64,000 bases of DNA. Origin: Lagopus muta. Its lineage: Eukaryota > Chordata > Aves > Galliformes > Phasianidae. The position numbers and the translations under genes were made by a program. Of the stretch, positions 46,113 through 56,290 are shown one piece after another. The notes below the pieces were generated by a model that saw only the letters and a program-made list of their open reading frames with translations, was not told the DNA's origin and ran no database searches. Position 1 is the first letter of the stretch. Each line of letters starts with the position of its first letter. The stretch lies in the NCBI RefSeq assembly GCF_023343835.1, contig NC_064437.1, positions 8,211,001 to 8,275,000 on the forward strand, read 5' to 3'.

Positions 46113-46250
46113 TTTCAAAACTGAACCAGTATTTGAGATGTGGTCACCCCAGAACCAAGTACAGGGGCACAGTCTCTTCCCCAGTCCTGCACACAACAGG
46201 GCTCTGTTGGCCTTCTTGGCCACCTGAGCAAGATGTATATCATATGTTTC
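46113..46250 (-). repeat. CR1 LINE fragment, internal, minus orientation
   Basis: Contains CR1 reverse-strand text: GAACCAGTATTTGAGATGTGG, AGTACAGGGGCACAGTCTC and a nearly intact GTTGGCCTTCTTGGCCACCT. Explains the open frames here. Confidence 0.75.
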
Positions 46251-46314
46251 GCTACAGAAAGAAAATGAGGACAAAGTCTTCATCAGCATGGTCTTGGTGA
46301 GAGAGGTTGAAAGA

Positions 46315-46390
46315 AGAGCAGGTTTAAGCCTCAGCCCTACCACAGCATTGTGGTGTGATCCTAAGCAAGCCACTTTGTTTTAATGCATTT
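46315..46390. repeat. Possible MIR (CORE-SINE) fragment
   Basis: CAGCCCTACCAC followed by GTGTGATCCTAAGCAAGCCA and CTTTGTTTTAATGCATTTCT resembles the MIR core (tgccact...tgtgaccttgggcaagtcacttaac...). Diverged and short; next to the CR1 piece. Confidence 0.4.
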
Positions 46391-47211
46391 CTGTCAAAGG
46401 CAGGACAAGGATTTTCCCTGTGTCATCATCCTTTGTATGGGCTGGACACCAGTCATGCCCACCCGATTGGGTCTGCAAGACCTGAGTGTGGGATACATGC
46501 ACTAGCCTTGCTAGGAAGCCAAGAAGCAGGTAGCAAGATGTCTGTTATCCTATGTATGATCCTACCCTGCTGCACTTCCTATGCTCAGCTTTCCCTTGTT
46601 TTGCTGCTGTTTGGGGGCCCAAAGATTTGAATCTTTCCATCTTTCAGCCTGATAGTTTTCTGAGCAAATGTAATCTAACACTTAAGCAGACTTCCTCAAG
46701 CACAGTGTGTTGTACTTCCCTCCCAGTACAAGCTGTCTCTGTTGGCTCTAAGCTGCAATAACAGCTATCTTTAATCATCTTTCTCGTTCAGCTTGTAATA
46801 GGCAGCTTTACCACAGAAGATGGACTTGAGAATTTTCCCAGCCCGCATCTGGCATGATCCAGGCTGGTTTCTATTTCCTATCCCCTTATAATAATTAGTT
46901 GGTGGTGAAACCTGAGTAGAAGATGTCTGGCCTCCGAGAGCTGATATTTGCTTCCTCTGACAGATGAAAACAGGAGAGTAGGTGAAAAACGCTGGGTCAC
47001 ACTGCCCTCACAAGACTTACAGAAACAGCAGTTAATCTTCATCCTATAATAAATATCACTTGGAAAGTCTGAGTTTTCTGAAAGGGATGTATCAGCGATC
47101 TTGGGAAGAGTTCCTGCCTACTGAATCAGTGACACAACACTGCAGCAGGTGTTGAATGTCTGTTTCTACCATCTTCTGCTTTCTATTGCCAGATCTTTAG
47201 ATGCGGTACTT

Positions 47212-47295
47212 AAGTAGCAATATTAGTGGTAGGTGGATGATTGGACTGGATGATCTTAGAGATCTTTTCCAACCTTAATGATTCTACCATTCTCC
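47212..47295 (+). repeat. CR1 LINE 3' end
   Basis: TTGGACTGGATGATCTTAGA followed by GATCTTTTCCAACCTTAATG and ATTCTACCATTCT is the CR1 3' UTR and terminal repeat in + orientation. It shares AATATTAGTGGTAGGTGGAT with the copy at 52.8 kb, so both belong to one CR1 subfamily. Confidence 0.85.
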
Positions 47296-50200
47296 CATCT
47301 TCACCAAAAAAAGCATCATGAAGCCTTCCACACCCTACTGGCATGCTTTCCAGGCAGCCTTGCCCTGCTCCTGCAGCCTGGAAGACCCAGAAGGGTGGTA
47401 AAGTGAAGGAAGGAGAAGAAAACTGGATGCTGTTCTGGGGCAAATGGTCATGTTTGATGTCAGAGAGGGGTTTAAACCTGCAGCCTCCCTGTACCTGCAA
47501 GGGTCGCCTAGAGCTTGTGGGAACTGCTGGCCACAGAATTGTCTCATTTCATTGCAAATCACATGTGGACAGACAAACTTTCTCTTGCACCTGCAGAGTT
47601 CTGGGCTCTGAGGATTGCACCTGGCTATAGGAACATTACAAGAGCGTGGTTAAAAGCTTTCACGTGGGCTGCATAGTCCCTTTACTCCTTTGTTTTCTAT
47701 GGGTTCACCTGTGGGTGAGCTGAGCAGTGTGTTGTTTGACAGAGATGGCTTCTGGCACACTGAAATTGGCATTTGTCCCTGTTGGACCCAGCAGATGTGT
47801 AAGTACTCGTGCAGCAGGGCTGGGCACATTAACACAGCAGGCAGTCAGCACCTGCAGTGCTGGAGCTACAGGGCTCTGCTCCAAGCAGCAGCAAAAGGAG
47901 CCAGAGAGCATCTTGAGAAGGGTCTGAATGCAACTTCCCCAGAAGCAGTGCTGCCTACCACAGTGAGTTTGGCAGAAAGAAAAAGACAGGAGAAAATGGG
48001 AGCCTGGGGGGATTTTGCACCTGAAGTCGTCCTCGCGTGCTTCCCTGCTGGGTGAATCACACTCGGGTGTCCAACCCCTCTGGTTTCTGGTTTTCCTGGG
48101 GGGTGTACAGGGCACGTAAGGCTTCAGCAGTTGTCAGAAGCTGATACTTCGTTGAGGATCCCTCTTCTACATAAACCAAAAGCTGTTCTGCTCTAAATCT
48201 TGCCTCTTTCCTCCTCTAATAAAACATCTAAACAGCCAAAATACCTTTTGTTATTTATATTCAGAGACTGTAGCTGTCCTTGAGTGTTTAAAGCAGGCTG
48301 AGAAATCCATTTCTTCGCATGGTAGAGTCATGTTTTTGCGTGAGCTGTCTGCTCTCAGGCCTGATTGCTGCTCAGTGGGTTTTGCAGTGAATCCAGTTTC
48401 TTTTAGTAGCTGCAGGAGGCTTTGGGGACCTGAAGCTGCAGCCTGGCACGCTGCATGGGTTGGGTTTTCTGACTTCTTAGCTGGGTCCCCACTATGAGCT
48501 GCATTGCTGTGTTATTTCTGTGGCCTTTCATCTTTGCTCTGCATGATGTCCTAATTGCACTGTGATGTCTTAATGTTCCAGGGAGCTCAAAGTGTTACAG
48601 GATGGAAGCGGGCCACAATTTATGTTTAGTATTTTCCCAGTGAAATAAGCAGCTCTCCTAGCTGCATTCCTACTCTTGATGTTGGTATGTTTCTCTGTGC
48701 TCCTGGGTAAGAGCAGCACCTTGTATGATAGCCAACGCTGAGATGGTACCTTATGGACAGCCTGCTTAACCAATTATAGGCTGAGCAAATTAAAAACAAA
48801 TGATGACAAGCAGGAGATGTGTAAGCTGGCACTCTCTCTAAGAGATCAAGGCATTTATTTCTTTGAGTAGCTCCCTAAGAAGCTGCCAGCTATTTTTCTT
48901 CATCCCTTACATTGACTTGCTTTCTTTCATTTCAGCTTGATGTCCTATTGAGATTCTGCCACCCCAAGAGATTCTCCTCCTCCCCAGCTTTTCCCTCCTG
49001 CCTGTTTTAGAGAGATTCCAGCCCACCCCAAGTTCTGTCTGCCAGGACCCAGCCTCAGTACTGGGAGAATAAAGTTTTGCAGCAGACCCATAAATCCATG
49101 CGTAATGTTTCCTCTGAATCCTACCAGCTTTTACTGCAGGCTTTATTAATGCTTTCTAACACACATGCCACTTGTGATATAACCAGCCTATAAAGTGCTA
49201 TCCGGGGAAATTTTATTGGATTAATATTTCCATTCCTCCTGCAGCCAAGCCCTGCTCTCTTCTGCTGCTCCCTCCCCACACAGGCACAGCTGCTCAAGCA
49301 TTAGAGACAACTTTATGTTGCCCATAAAACTGTCTCACTGTCAGCTCAGTCCATTGGCTGCTATTTCTATTCTCTGGTCATTCAGCTGACTGGAGGCTTG
49401 AAGCAAGGTGCAGAGCAGGAGGGTTTATAGCCAAGCAGATGAGCTAGGGAGGCTCGAAATGGAATTAACTGTTTTGCAGATGGGCTCTGAGCAAGGTGTG
49501 TAGAGGCTGTGTCACACCTAAGATGCCACTTGGGCAGATGGAGGAAGGGATGGGCACATCTCATTTCCTAAGCCACAACAACCTCTTTTCACTGAGTAAA
49601 CCCAAAACACCACCAAACTGCACTTGGGCTGAGCCGAGAGTTGAGCTGCTTCCTCAGTCCCAGGGATGTTGCTGTGGACAGGGGATAAATTGCTCCATCT
49701 GAAATAGTCATGGATTTCCAGGCATTGATCTCAGACGTGGGAAACGTGCTTGAATGGCTGAAAGGTATAAATTGCTTTAAATTAATCATTGATTCAATCT
49801 TCCTCCCCAGAAGCTGGGATAACCATGCTATTGAATCAGGAATAATCTCCAGTTGCAGGCAGAATTGTAAGAGGAATGCATGTATTCAGTGCTTTGGCTT
49901 CTTGCTCTTTCTGTGAGATATACACCATTTCCCACTGAGATGAGTAGATATTGTACAGTCCCCAGCAGCGAACAGAAAATCTCCAAGGGAAGAATGAGTG
50001 CATTTTCAACCCTCACAGCAACAAATCACACCCATTCAGGAATGCAGAGGAGCCAACAGAAGATCTCTCCCAGGTGAGATAGGGATGGGGGGAGTGTTTC
50101 CCTCTCATTTTTACTAAATGGGGTTAAATGTGAAAAACGCCTGCCTCCTTGCTGCACCCAGGCATAAGGAAGGATCAGCTTCCTCCTGGGTAAGCTGATG

Positions 50201-50788
50201 TTAAAAGGCTGGAGATAGAGATGTGGGGCTTGTAAGGAGGAGAGAAGCCCTGGGGGAGATGCTCAGAGCAGCTGATGAGCAGTTTTCCCGTGCCTCTATA
50301 GACACCTCTCCTGTTACAGGGAAATAAATGGGCATCTGTAAGAACATGGAGGGGAATCTAGTTATTAGAGACCATCTTACTGCTTTCAGACAGTCACAGA
50401 AACACCAGTCCAAGCTGTTTCCTACTGTTATTTTTTTGTCTTTCTCTTCTTCATTCGTATTGCTTGCATCTCTAATTACAACTGCTGATGTGGTGGTGGA
50501 CGGGGTGATGAAGGGGTGTCTGGCTCTGCTCCCATCTGTGTCACTGGAGGATTCATCAGGAAAGAGCTTCTTTAAGCCAACATCAGCTTCAGATGATGCT
50601 TCGATTTCTCAGCTCCACAAGTCTTGTTAATAAAGGATGTGAAATTGAATTGGAATTTCATGTTGTGCTGGTGCTGAAGTTTAGGTGAGAGCCCAGTGCT
50701 TAATTTCTCACTGGTCTTAATTAGTTTGTTGGGTGTAGGAGTTTGTAGGGTCTTGACAATGGTAAAGGCAGCACGCAGGCTCAGCTTT

Positions 50789-50869
50789 TCCCTACATGTG
50801 CATAGTCTGCACATGGGAAATTGTATTTTCCCTTTCCCATCCCATGTGCAGACTGTGCACATGTAGGGA
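50789..50869 (+). repeat. Near-perfect inverted repeat (30-bp stem, 21-nt loop)
   Basis: The left arm (50790-50818) starts CCCTACATGTGCATAGTCTG and its 29 bases pair with the right arm (50840-50868), which ends GTGCACATGTAGGG; the outer T-A pair adds one more. The only non-Watson-Crick position is T50803 opposite G50855, a G-U wobble if the + strand is transcribed. The loop is 21 bases. It is unlike any CR1 segment I know. It may be a pre-miRNA-like hairpin, a tiny palindromic mobile element, or a recent inverted duplication. Confidence 0.95.
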
Positions 50870-52807
50870 CTGCACATATAGGAAAATGAGATGTGCCCAT
50901 CAGTGACTCCTAAACCTAACAAACCATTAAAGCCTATCTACAAAATGATGCTTCTATAGCTGCCATCCCGCCCCACCAGTTGTCTACCCAAGTGCAGTGG
51001 GTGGGTAATGCCTTCTCTTAACTGTTCATAGCTGTCATGGGATCTTTTCTCCCTCTGGGTCATGCTCTTGAAGGCAAAGAGATGTTTATTATATACAGTT
51101 GATCTCAAACCTGTGGGAAGCAGTTGCTCCCTAAATACAAGTGGGTAGTTATGGGGTCTGATGTGGGGCACTTGTGTGGCTATGTCTGCCATAGATAAAC
51201 ACAGCATTTCTGATCTGTTCTGTTTGAGAGCTGAATTCATCCAGACAGCAGATACTTTGAGGGAGAAGGGAACCTGTTTGTTTTGTGATTGCATTGAGGT
51301 GGTAGTGTAGGAACTGAGAAACAGAAAGATTACATGTATTATGAGAGTGACTTGTGGCAGAGCTAATGGTTCAGACTCAAGTTCTTTAACCAGATGCTTC
51401 CCCAGCCTCTATGTAAAATAAAACTTGTGCAAGCACAATGATGCTAGGAAATGTTTGACGTGATGACCTTATAATCAGTTCATTTAAGGGTGTGATTAAT
51501 GATCTGTGCTGTGCCATGTTGTAACTTGATATCCCATATGGTGTCCGTGGACATCTGCTCTCTACCAGAGGATAAACATTCACAAGGCAGCATCCTGCAG
51601 ACCTTGTTCACAGTTCACTCAAATCACTGCAGCCTCTTCCATGAAGTGATGTGGGATCTGTCTAAATCACAGAATGATCCAAATAGTCTCCCTGGCTTTC
51701 TTTTTATGCACCCTGCTTTTAAGGAAATACGATACGCTTTGAAAAGGTTTCCAGAGTTTCACATAAGGACAAGTGAGGAATCCTCATTCTGACCTCTAAT
51801 TTTCATAGGAGTTTGGTTTATTTCTCTACTCTGAAGAGTTAAAGACTTGCGAAGCTTTCTGCTGTTGTACTGCAGATTGAACCACGAGAGACCCAGCAGA
51901 TTTTGCAAGGCAGAAAAGCTTTCAAGACATCTCACCTTTGTCCAAGGTGTAAAACACCTTGGAGGGACCATGAACTGCTTTTCAGCACTGGCTGTATTTC
52001 CAGGTCTTACTCATCACAGTAGATGTGTAGAGCCTCAGAGGTTGGGTTAAAAAAGTTGGGTGAGAAACAAGGGCATCATTGCCCTAAATAATGTTGGTCT
52101 GATTAAGGACAAGACTCTTCTCCAGAGAGAAACACCATCTGTTGACAACGTTCAGCCTGACATTCCTCAAAGCAATATTGTTCAGGAATCAAAACTGGCT
52201 GGAGTACTGTGATTTATGCTGATGATAATTAGTGTCTCTTGTGGTCTGGTGTGCTGTGAGCTGACCATCAGGCAGATACAAGAGATGGAAATTAAGTCTC
52301 TTCTTGTTGGCCCACAGAGCTACATTAAATCTGTTTTTGGGCTTCATATTCACAACAGCTTGAACAGGAAAGCCACTGAACCATCATTTCTGGTCTTTTT
52401 TGCCTCTTCCTGATCAACTCCTCACTGGCCTTCTCTGCCCAGTAGAGACAGCCACGTGCAACAGGAGAGCAAACTGCCTGCTGGGATAATAAAACCACAC
52501 AACTTCAGGCCATCTCTTCCAATGAAGCTTCTTGCTAATTAGTTTACCAGTGGGAACCTTTGAGAATTAAACACAGGAGACATAATCTCTCTGAAAGCTA
52601 ATTACAAATATTTGCCCCTTGCTGATAAGTGACCTGCTAATTTCCTCCTGTTTGAGAAAGCTTCATTAAAAATTACTGTACTGTTTGTGTAACAGAAGAG
52701 TTGCTAGCACAGATGTTTCCCCAACAAGGATGCTGCCAGCTGATTTTCTTCAGCTCTCAGCATTTCCAGAGGTCTTCTTAGGAAGGAGAAATTGGTTTGA
52801 ATATCTG

Positions 52808-52919
52808 GAAGACATTGTAGATGTGGTACATGGGCTAATGGGCAATATTAGTGGTAGGTGGATGGTTGGACTGGATCTTAGAGGGTCTTTTCTAACCCTC
52901 GTGATTCCATGATTCTATA
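52808..52919 (+). repeat. CR1 LINE 3' end
   Basis: GATGGTTGGACTGGATCTTA followed by GGGTCTTTTCTAACCCTCGT and ATTCCATGATTCTATA is the CR1 3' terminus with its ATTCTATG-type repeat, + orientation. Confidence 0.88.
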
Positions 52920-55899
52920 AAGCCTTTTTTTTAACTTTGCCTGAAGGGAGTAAGACTCCCAGACAGGGAGTCTGTTGCAGAGCGGGGATTTGAAGCCACT
53001 GTTCTGGAGCCCATAATGAAGCACTTGAATTGCATTAGCAATCAGAAACTTGGGATGAGGGTCCCACACTACACAGTGCAACACACAGACAAACAAAAGA
53101 GACCGCTGCTCTGAAGGGCTTTGGTGTGGGGATGGGAACACCTGCAAAGAGATTTGGGAACAGCAGGTCCAGCTGCTTTAGGTCGTGGAGACAGTGGTGT
53201 GCATGATGAGAAAGCTCATGGGAAGAGCAGAGTGGAAGTATAAGCTATCCCTGCTGAGCTGCAGTGAGTGTCCTGGGGGACACCACGCAAGGGGTATGGC
53301 TGGCAAGTCTCTTCTATTCAGGAACAACAAAAGCTTCATCCCTGGTGAGATGGGACCAGACTACACACCTACCTTCCTTATTGTTCTGCTTCAGTGGCTG
53401 GAATATCAGAGCCTTAGAGAACAAGGACCATGGCAAGCCAAGAGCAAGTTTTCCCCTTCTGGCCATTGCCAGCACTCACAAATGTAGGGACCTTGTAAGC
53501 CCAGAGCTGCACATGTCTTCTGTGTCTGACAGGTCCAGTTGTGGCTCCCTGCTGGCTCTGAACACACTAATGCTGCTGTAGTCCACGACAGAGTCCTGTG
53601 ATTTTAATTACACACTGCACACAGAGCTGCCTCCCCTGGGGGTTTAAATCTCCTGCACAGCAATTTCACAGCAGCCTCTGAGAATGACAAACACTGATCT
53701 GCTTTCTTTTTGCCTCCTTCTTTCTATACATGATGTTACAGACAGGTGAACACTGCTGCAGAAATTGGCCTTGCCCTTTTCTGGATGTCAGGGGCACTAA
53801 GCCATGAGCCAGAGCTGGATCCTGCTGCAATGCTAACTTCCTGGCAGTCTTTCTGGGTGCAGGAGCACTCAAGGCAGGTTTCAGTGTAAACCCACGCTCA
53901 GGAAATGACAATGGGAAAAAGCAAGCAGGCAAATTGTGCCTCTCATTCATAAACTTCTGACTTGATGTTGGAATTCAGCAGAAAATGAGAACAAGCCGCA
54001 TTTCCAGACATATAGATCTGCATTTTGCAGAGGGCTGGGAGCTGAGCATGGCAGGGCTCCTGCTTCCTGGTAAGCCCAAAATCAGACTGGTAAAGCCCCT
54101 GGCAAATGATGAAAGCTCATGAACTACCAGAGCTCGGCAAAGCAGTGGATCTGTTCTGATTTATACCAGTGAGAAATCTAGCTTTTATTTTAGTTCTTGA
54201 ATTAGCTGTTGTTTTAATCACATGAATGCAGCCTGCCAGGTTGTGAGGGCCACATATGTGAAACTCAGAACTGTTCCTTCAGTGCAGCCCTATATATGTC
54301 ACATTTCTGCAAAGTCTTCCTCTTTTTATTGGGTTTATGGCCCATTAAGTTGAAAGTGTGATGGAGAGTCACACAACAGCCAGCAATAACCTGGAGGAAG
54401 CAGCCTGCTTCATCACTGCTTCATGCAATTAGGGAATGGCTCACAGGTCATTTGCTATTAATTGACCCCATTAGAAGCCTGAGCACTTTTTGATTGCTGT
54501 TATACAACGTGATAGCAGGGGACTTGAATCAATGACCCTGCCAGGATCTTTCTATACGACTATACTATTCCATCTCTTGAATGGATATGTTTTATGGGGC
54601 CATTTCCATAGGGGCTCTGTGGGGCTGTGCCAGGAGTTCAACACTCCAGTTTTCACCCAGCAACAGTCAGTGAACACTCAGTGACAGTTCTGCTGCAAGA
54701 GGGACTCTCAGAGTTGCATCAAGCAAAGCCCAAGCAGCGGTGTCCTTGTCCATCACTTTTCTGCTGGGGATGAGTGCACTGAGCCATTCTGAAGCTCGCA
54801 TTGCAGAGCCAGGGAATGCCTACAAGAGATGCTGCATGTCTGTAATTAGTTTTCCTTATTGTTTCACTCAAGAAGGCTGGGCAATGTGTCTGAACAACGC
54901 TGTTCTCCTGGATCCCCAGTGCCCTCAGCCAAGCCCCTGGGGTATGCTGACAGCACTGCCACAGGCAGGGAGAAGGCAGAGCTGCCCACCTCAGCAGGGC
55001 TGAGCCCAGCTTCTGCAAAGCTTGTCTTTGCCTCGATTTCAAGGCCAAACTGTGAGATGGGATGCAAAAGAAAATGCTGTCTGATTAAGAATGTGCAGGC
55101 TGGAGTAGTGCCTGGAGAACAGAGAGAAGTGTGTGTTTGTTCCTCTTCAGCAGTTTCTCCTTTGACCTTTGTTTTTCTCCATCTCTGTGCTATCTTTCCT
55201 TCTTCTCTCTCTCTCTTGAGCATGAAAGCAATCATTTTAAAAAGGAGAGAATGAATCATGTTCGATTTGGGTAGGTTTTTTTCTGCAATAAGCTGAAGAA
55301 GAGCCTTTGTTGAGTTGCTGCTGGCAGCATCCAGGCTGCTTACAGCAGTGTGGGCACAGATGAGGGCATGTGAGTGTCTGCACAGCTGAGGAAGGACAAC
55401 CTATGCTCTCTGCAGCTCACAGCGAGCAGCCTGCCTTCCTTCCGCGGGCACCAGCTCTGCAGGCTGGCTAGTTTATTAATGTGGGAGCCAAGACGTTGGC
55501 TGTGCTTGCAACAGGGTCTAGCATATTTGCAGAAAGATGCCAGCAGTATCTTTGGGTGTACACAAGGTCTGATAGCCGTGTTATCGCAAAGATGCTCTTT
55601 GAATTCACCAGCTCTTACACCCTGAGCATTTCCACCTCTCAGAGGCTCAGCACCCTTCTGCGTTCCCCCCAAGCCAGGAATTAGCCCTGCATCCCTCCAC
55701 GATGCTCAGCACCTAACACCAGATATTTGTTCCATTCGCAAAGCGCGCTTCCAGCCTTTAGCATTTAAGTCCCCGTGCAGCGAGCACAGCCGTTCCCAAA
55801 TCTTTGCAGGACGGCTGCGAGCCGCGCACCGGGGCTCGGGGCTGCCCCTAGCGGGGTGCAGCCCTTCCTCTGCTGAGGAAAAGGGGCTGTTCTGCTTCG

Positions 55900-56290
55900 G
55901 GCACCTCCGGCGGCTGGAGGGGCGGAGGCTGCAGCTTTCAAGTAGGAAAAGGAGAATAAAAAGGAGGCAGGGGGAGAGGCGGGGAGGTTGCCGGACAGCG
56001 GGCGGGGCTGGAGAGGAAGGGGAGGCAGCGACGATGCGGAGCTGCGGCTGAGCCCCTCCTGACCAAGAAGGAGAGCATCAGCTCGGCTGGACGGAGGGAA
56101 GCGGGGAGATGCGGCCGGGCTCGTTCGGCACCTGCTGAGTTCTCATCCAGCAAAGTTTCCACAGCTCTGGAGGAAGAGAAGGAAGGCGGTCATGGGAGAA
56201 CCTGTCGTCCTCATCCCGGCCTCGCCGGGACCCGCTGTGGCTTGGGCGCTGCTATCTGAAGGCTGAATGGGACCCCCGGGGCACCTGCAG
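55900..56290 (+). promoter_or_regulatory. TMEM275: GC-rich promoter and leader exon, probable TMEM275
   Basis: CpG- and GC-rich block with a GC box GGGCGGGGC at 56000-56008 and an AT-rich AATAAAAAGG element near 55954 that could act as a weak TATA. It ends in a clean donor CTGCAG|GTAACC (GT at 56291). No kinase- or membrane-like frame is present. It fits a 5' UTR exon splicing to the acceptor at 59156. Two short upstream ORFs lie in it: ATG at 56192 (24 codons, TGA at 56264-56266), and ATG at 56267 (8 codons) which would stop at the first codon of exon 2. The link to exon 2 is inferred from position and strand. Confidence 0.55.

Larger units (their letters stand above)
33546..55900. other. 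22-kb intergenic region between MKNK1 and TMEM275
   Basis: No coding exon, tRNA or other RNA gene is recognisable. In human, KNCN (kinocilin) lies here; I looked for its N-terminal membrane segment and did not find it. Besides the repeats listed separately, the region carries scattered short open frames without motifs. A G-run (35077-35089), a small GA tract (about 35930-35945) and a duplicated CCATGGAAACA (about 35518 and 35533) are the only other structures I noted. Confidence 0.55.

Noticed and set aside
45684-46124. 146-codon + strand frame with a hydrophobic stretch, considered as KNCN or another membrane protein
   Set aside because: Its end runs into a CR1 fragment and its sequence does not resemble kinocilin as I remember it.
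50938-51294. 118-codon minus-strand frame
   Set aside because: No motif, no splice sites that extend it, and ordinary composition.
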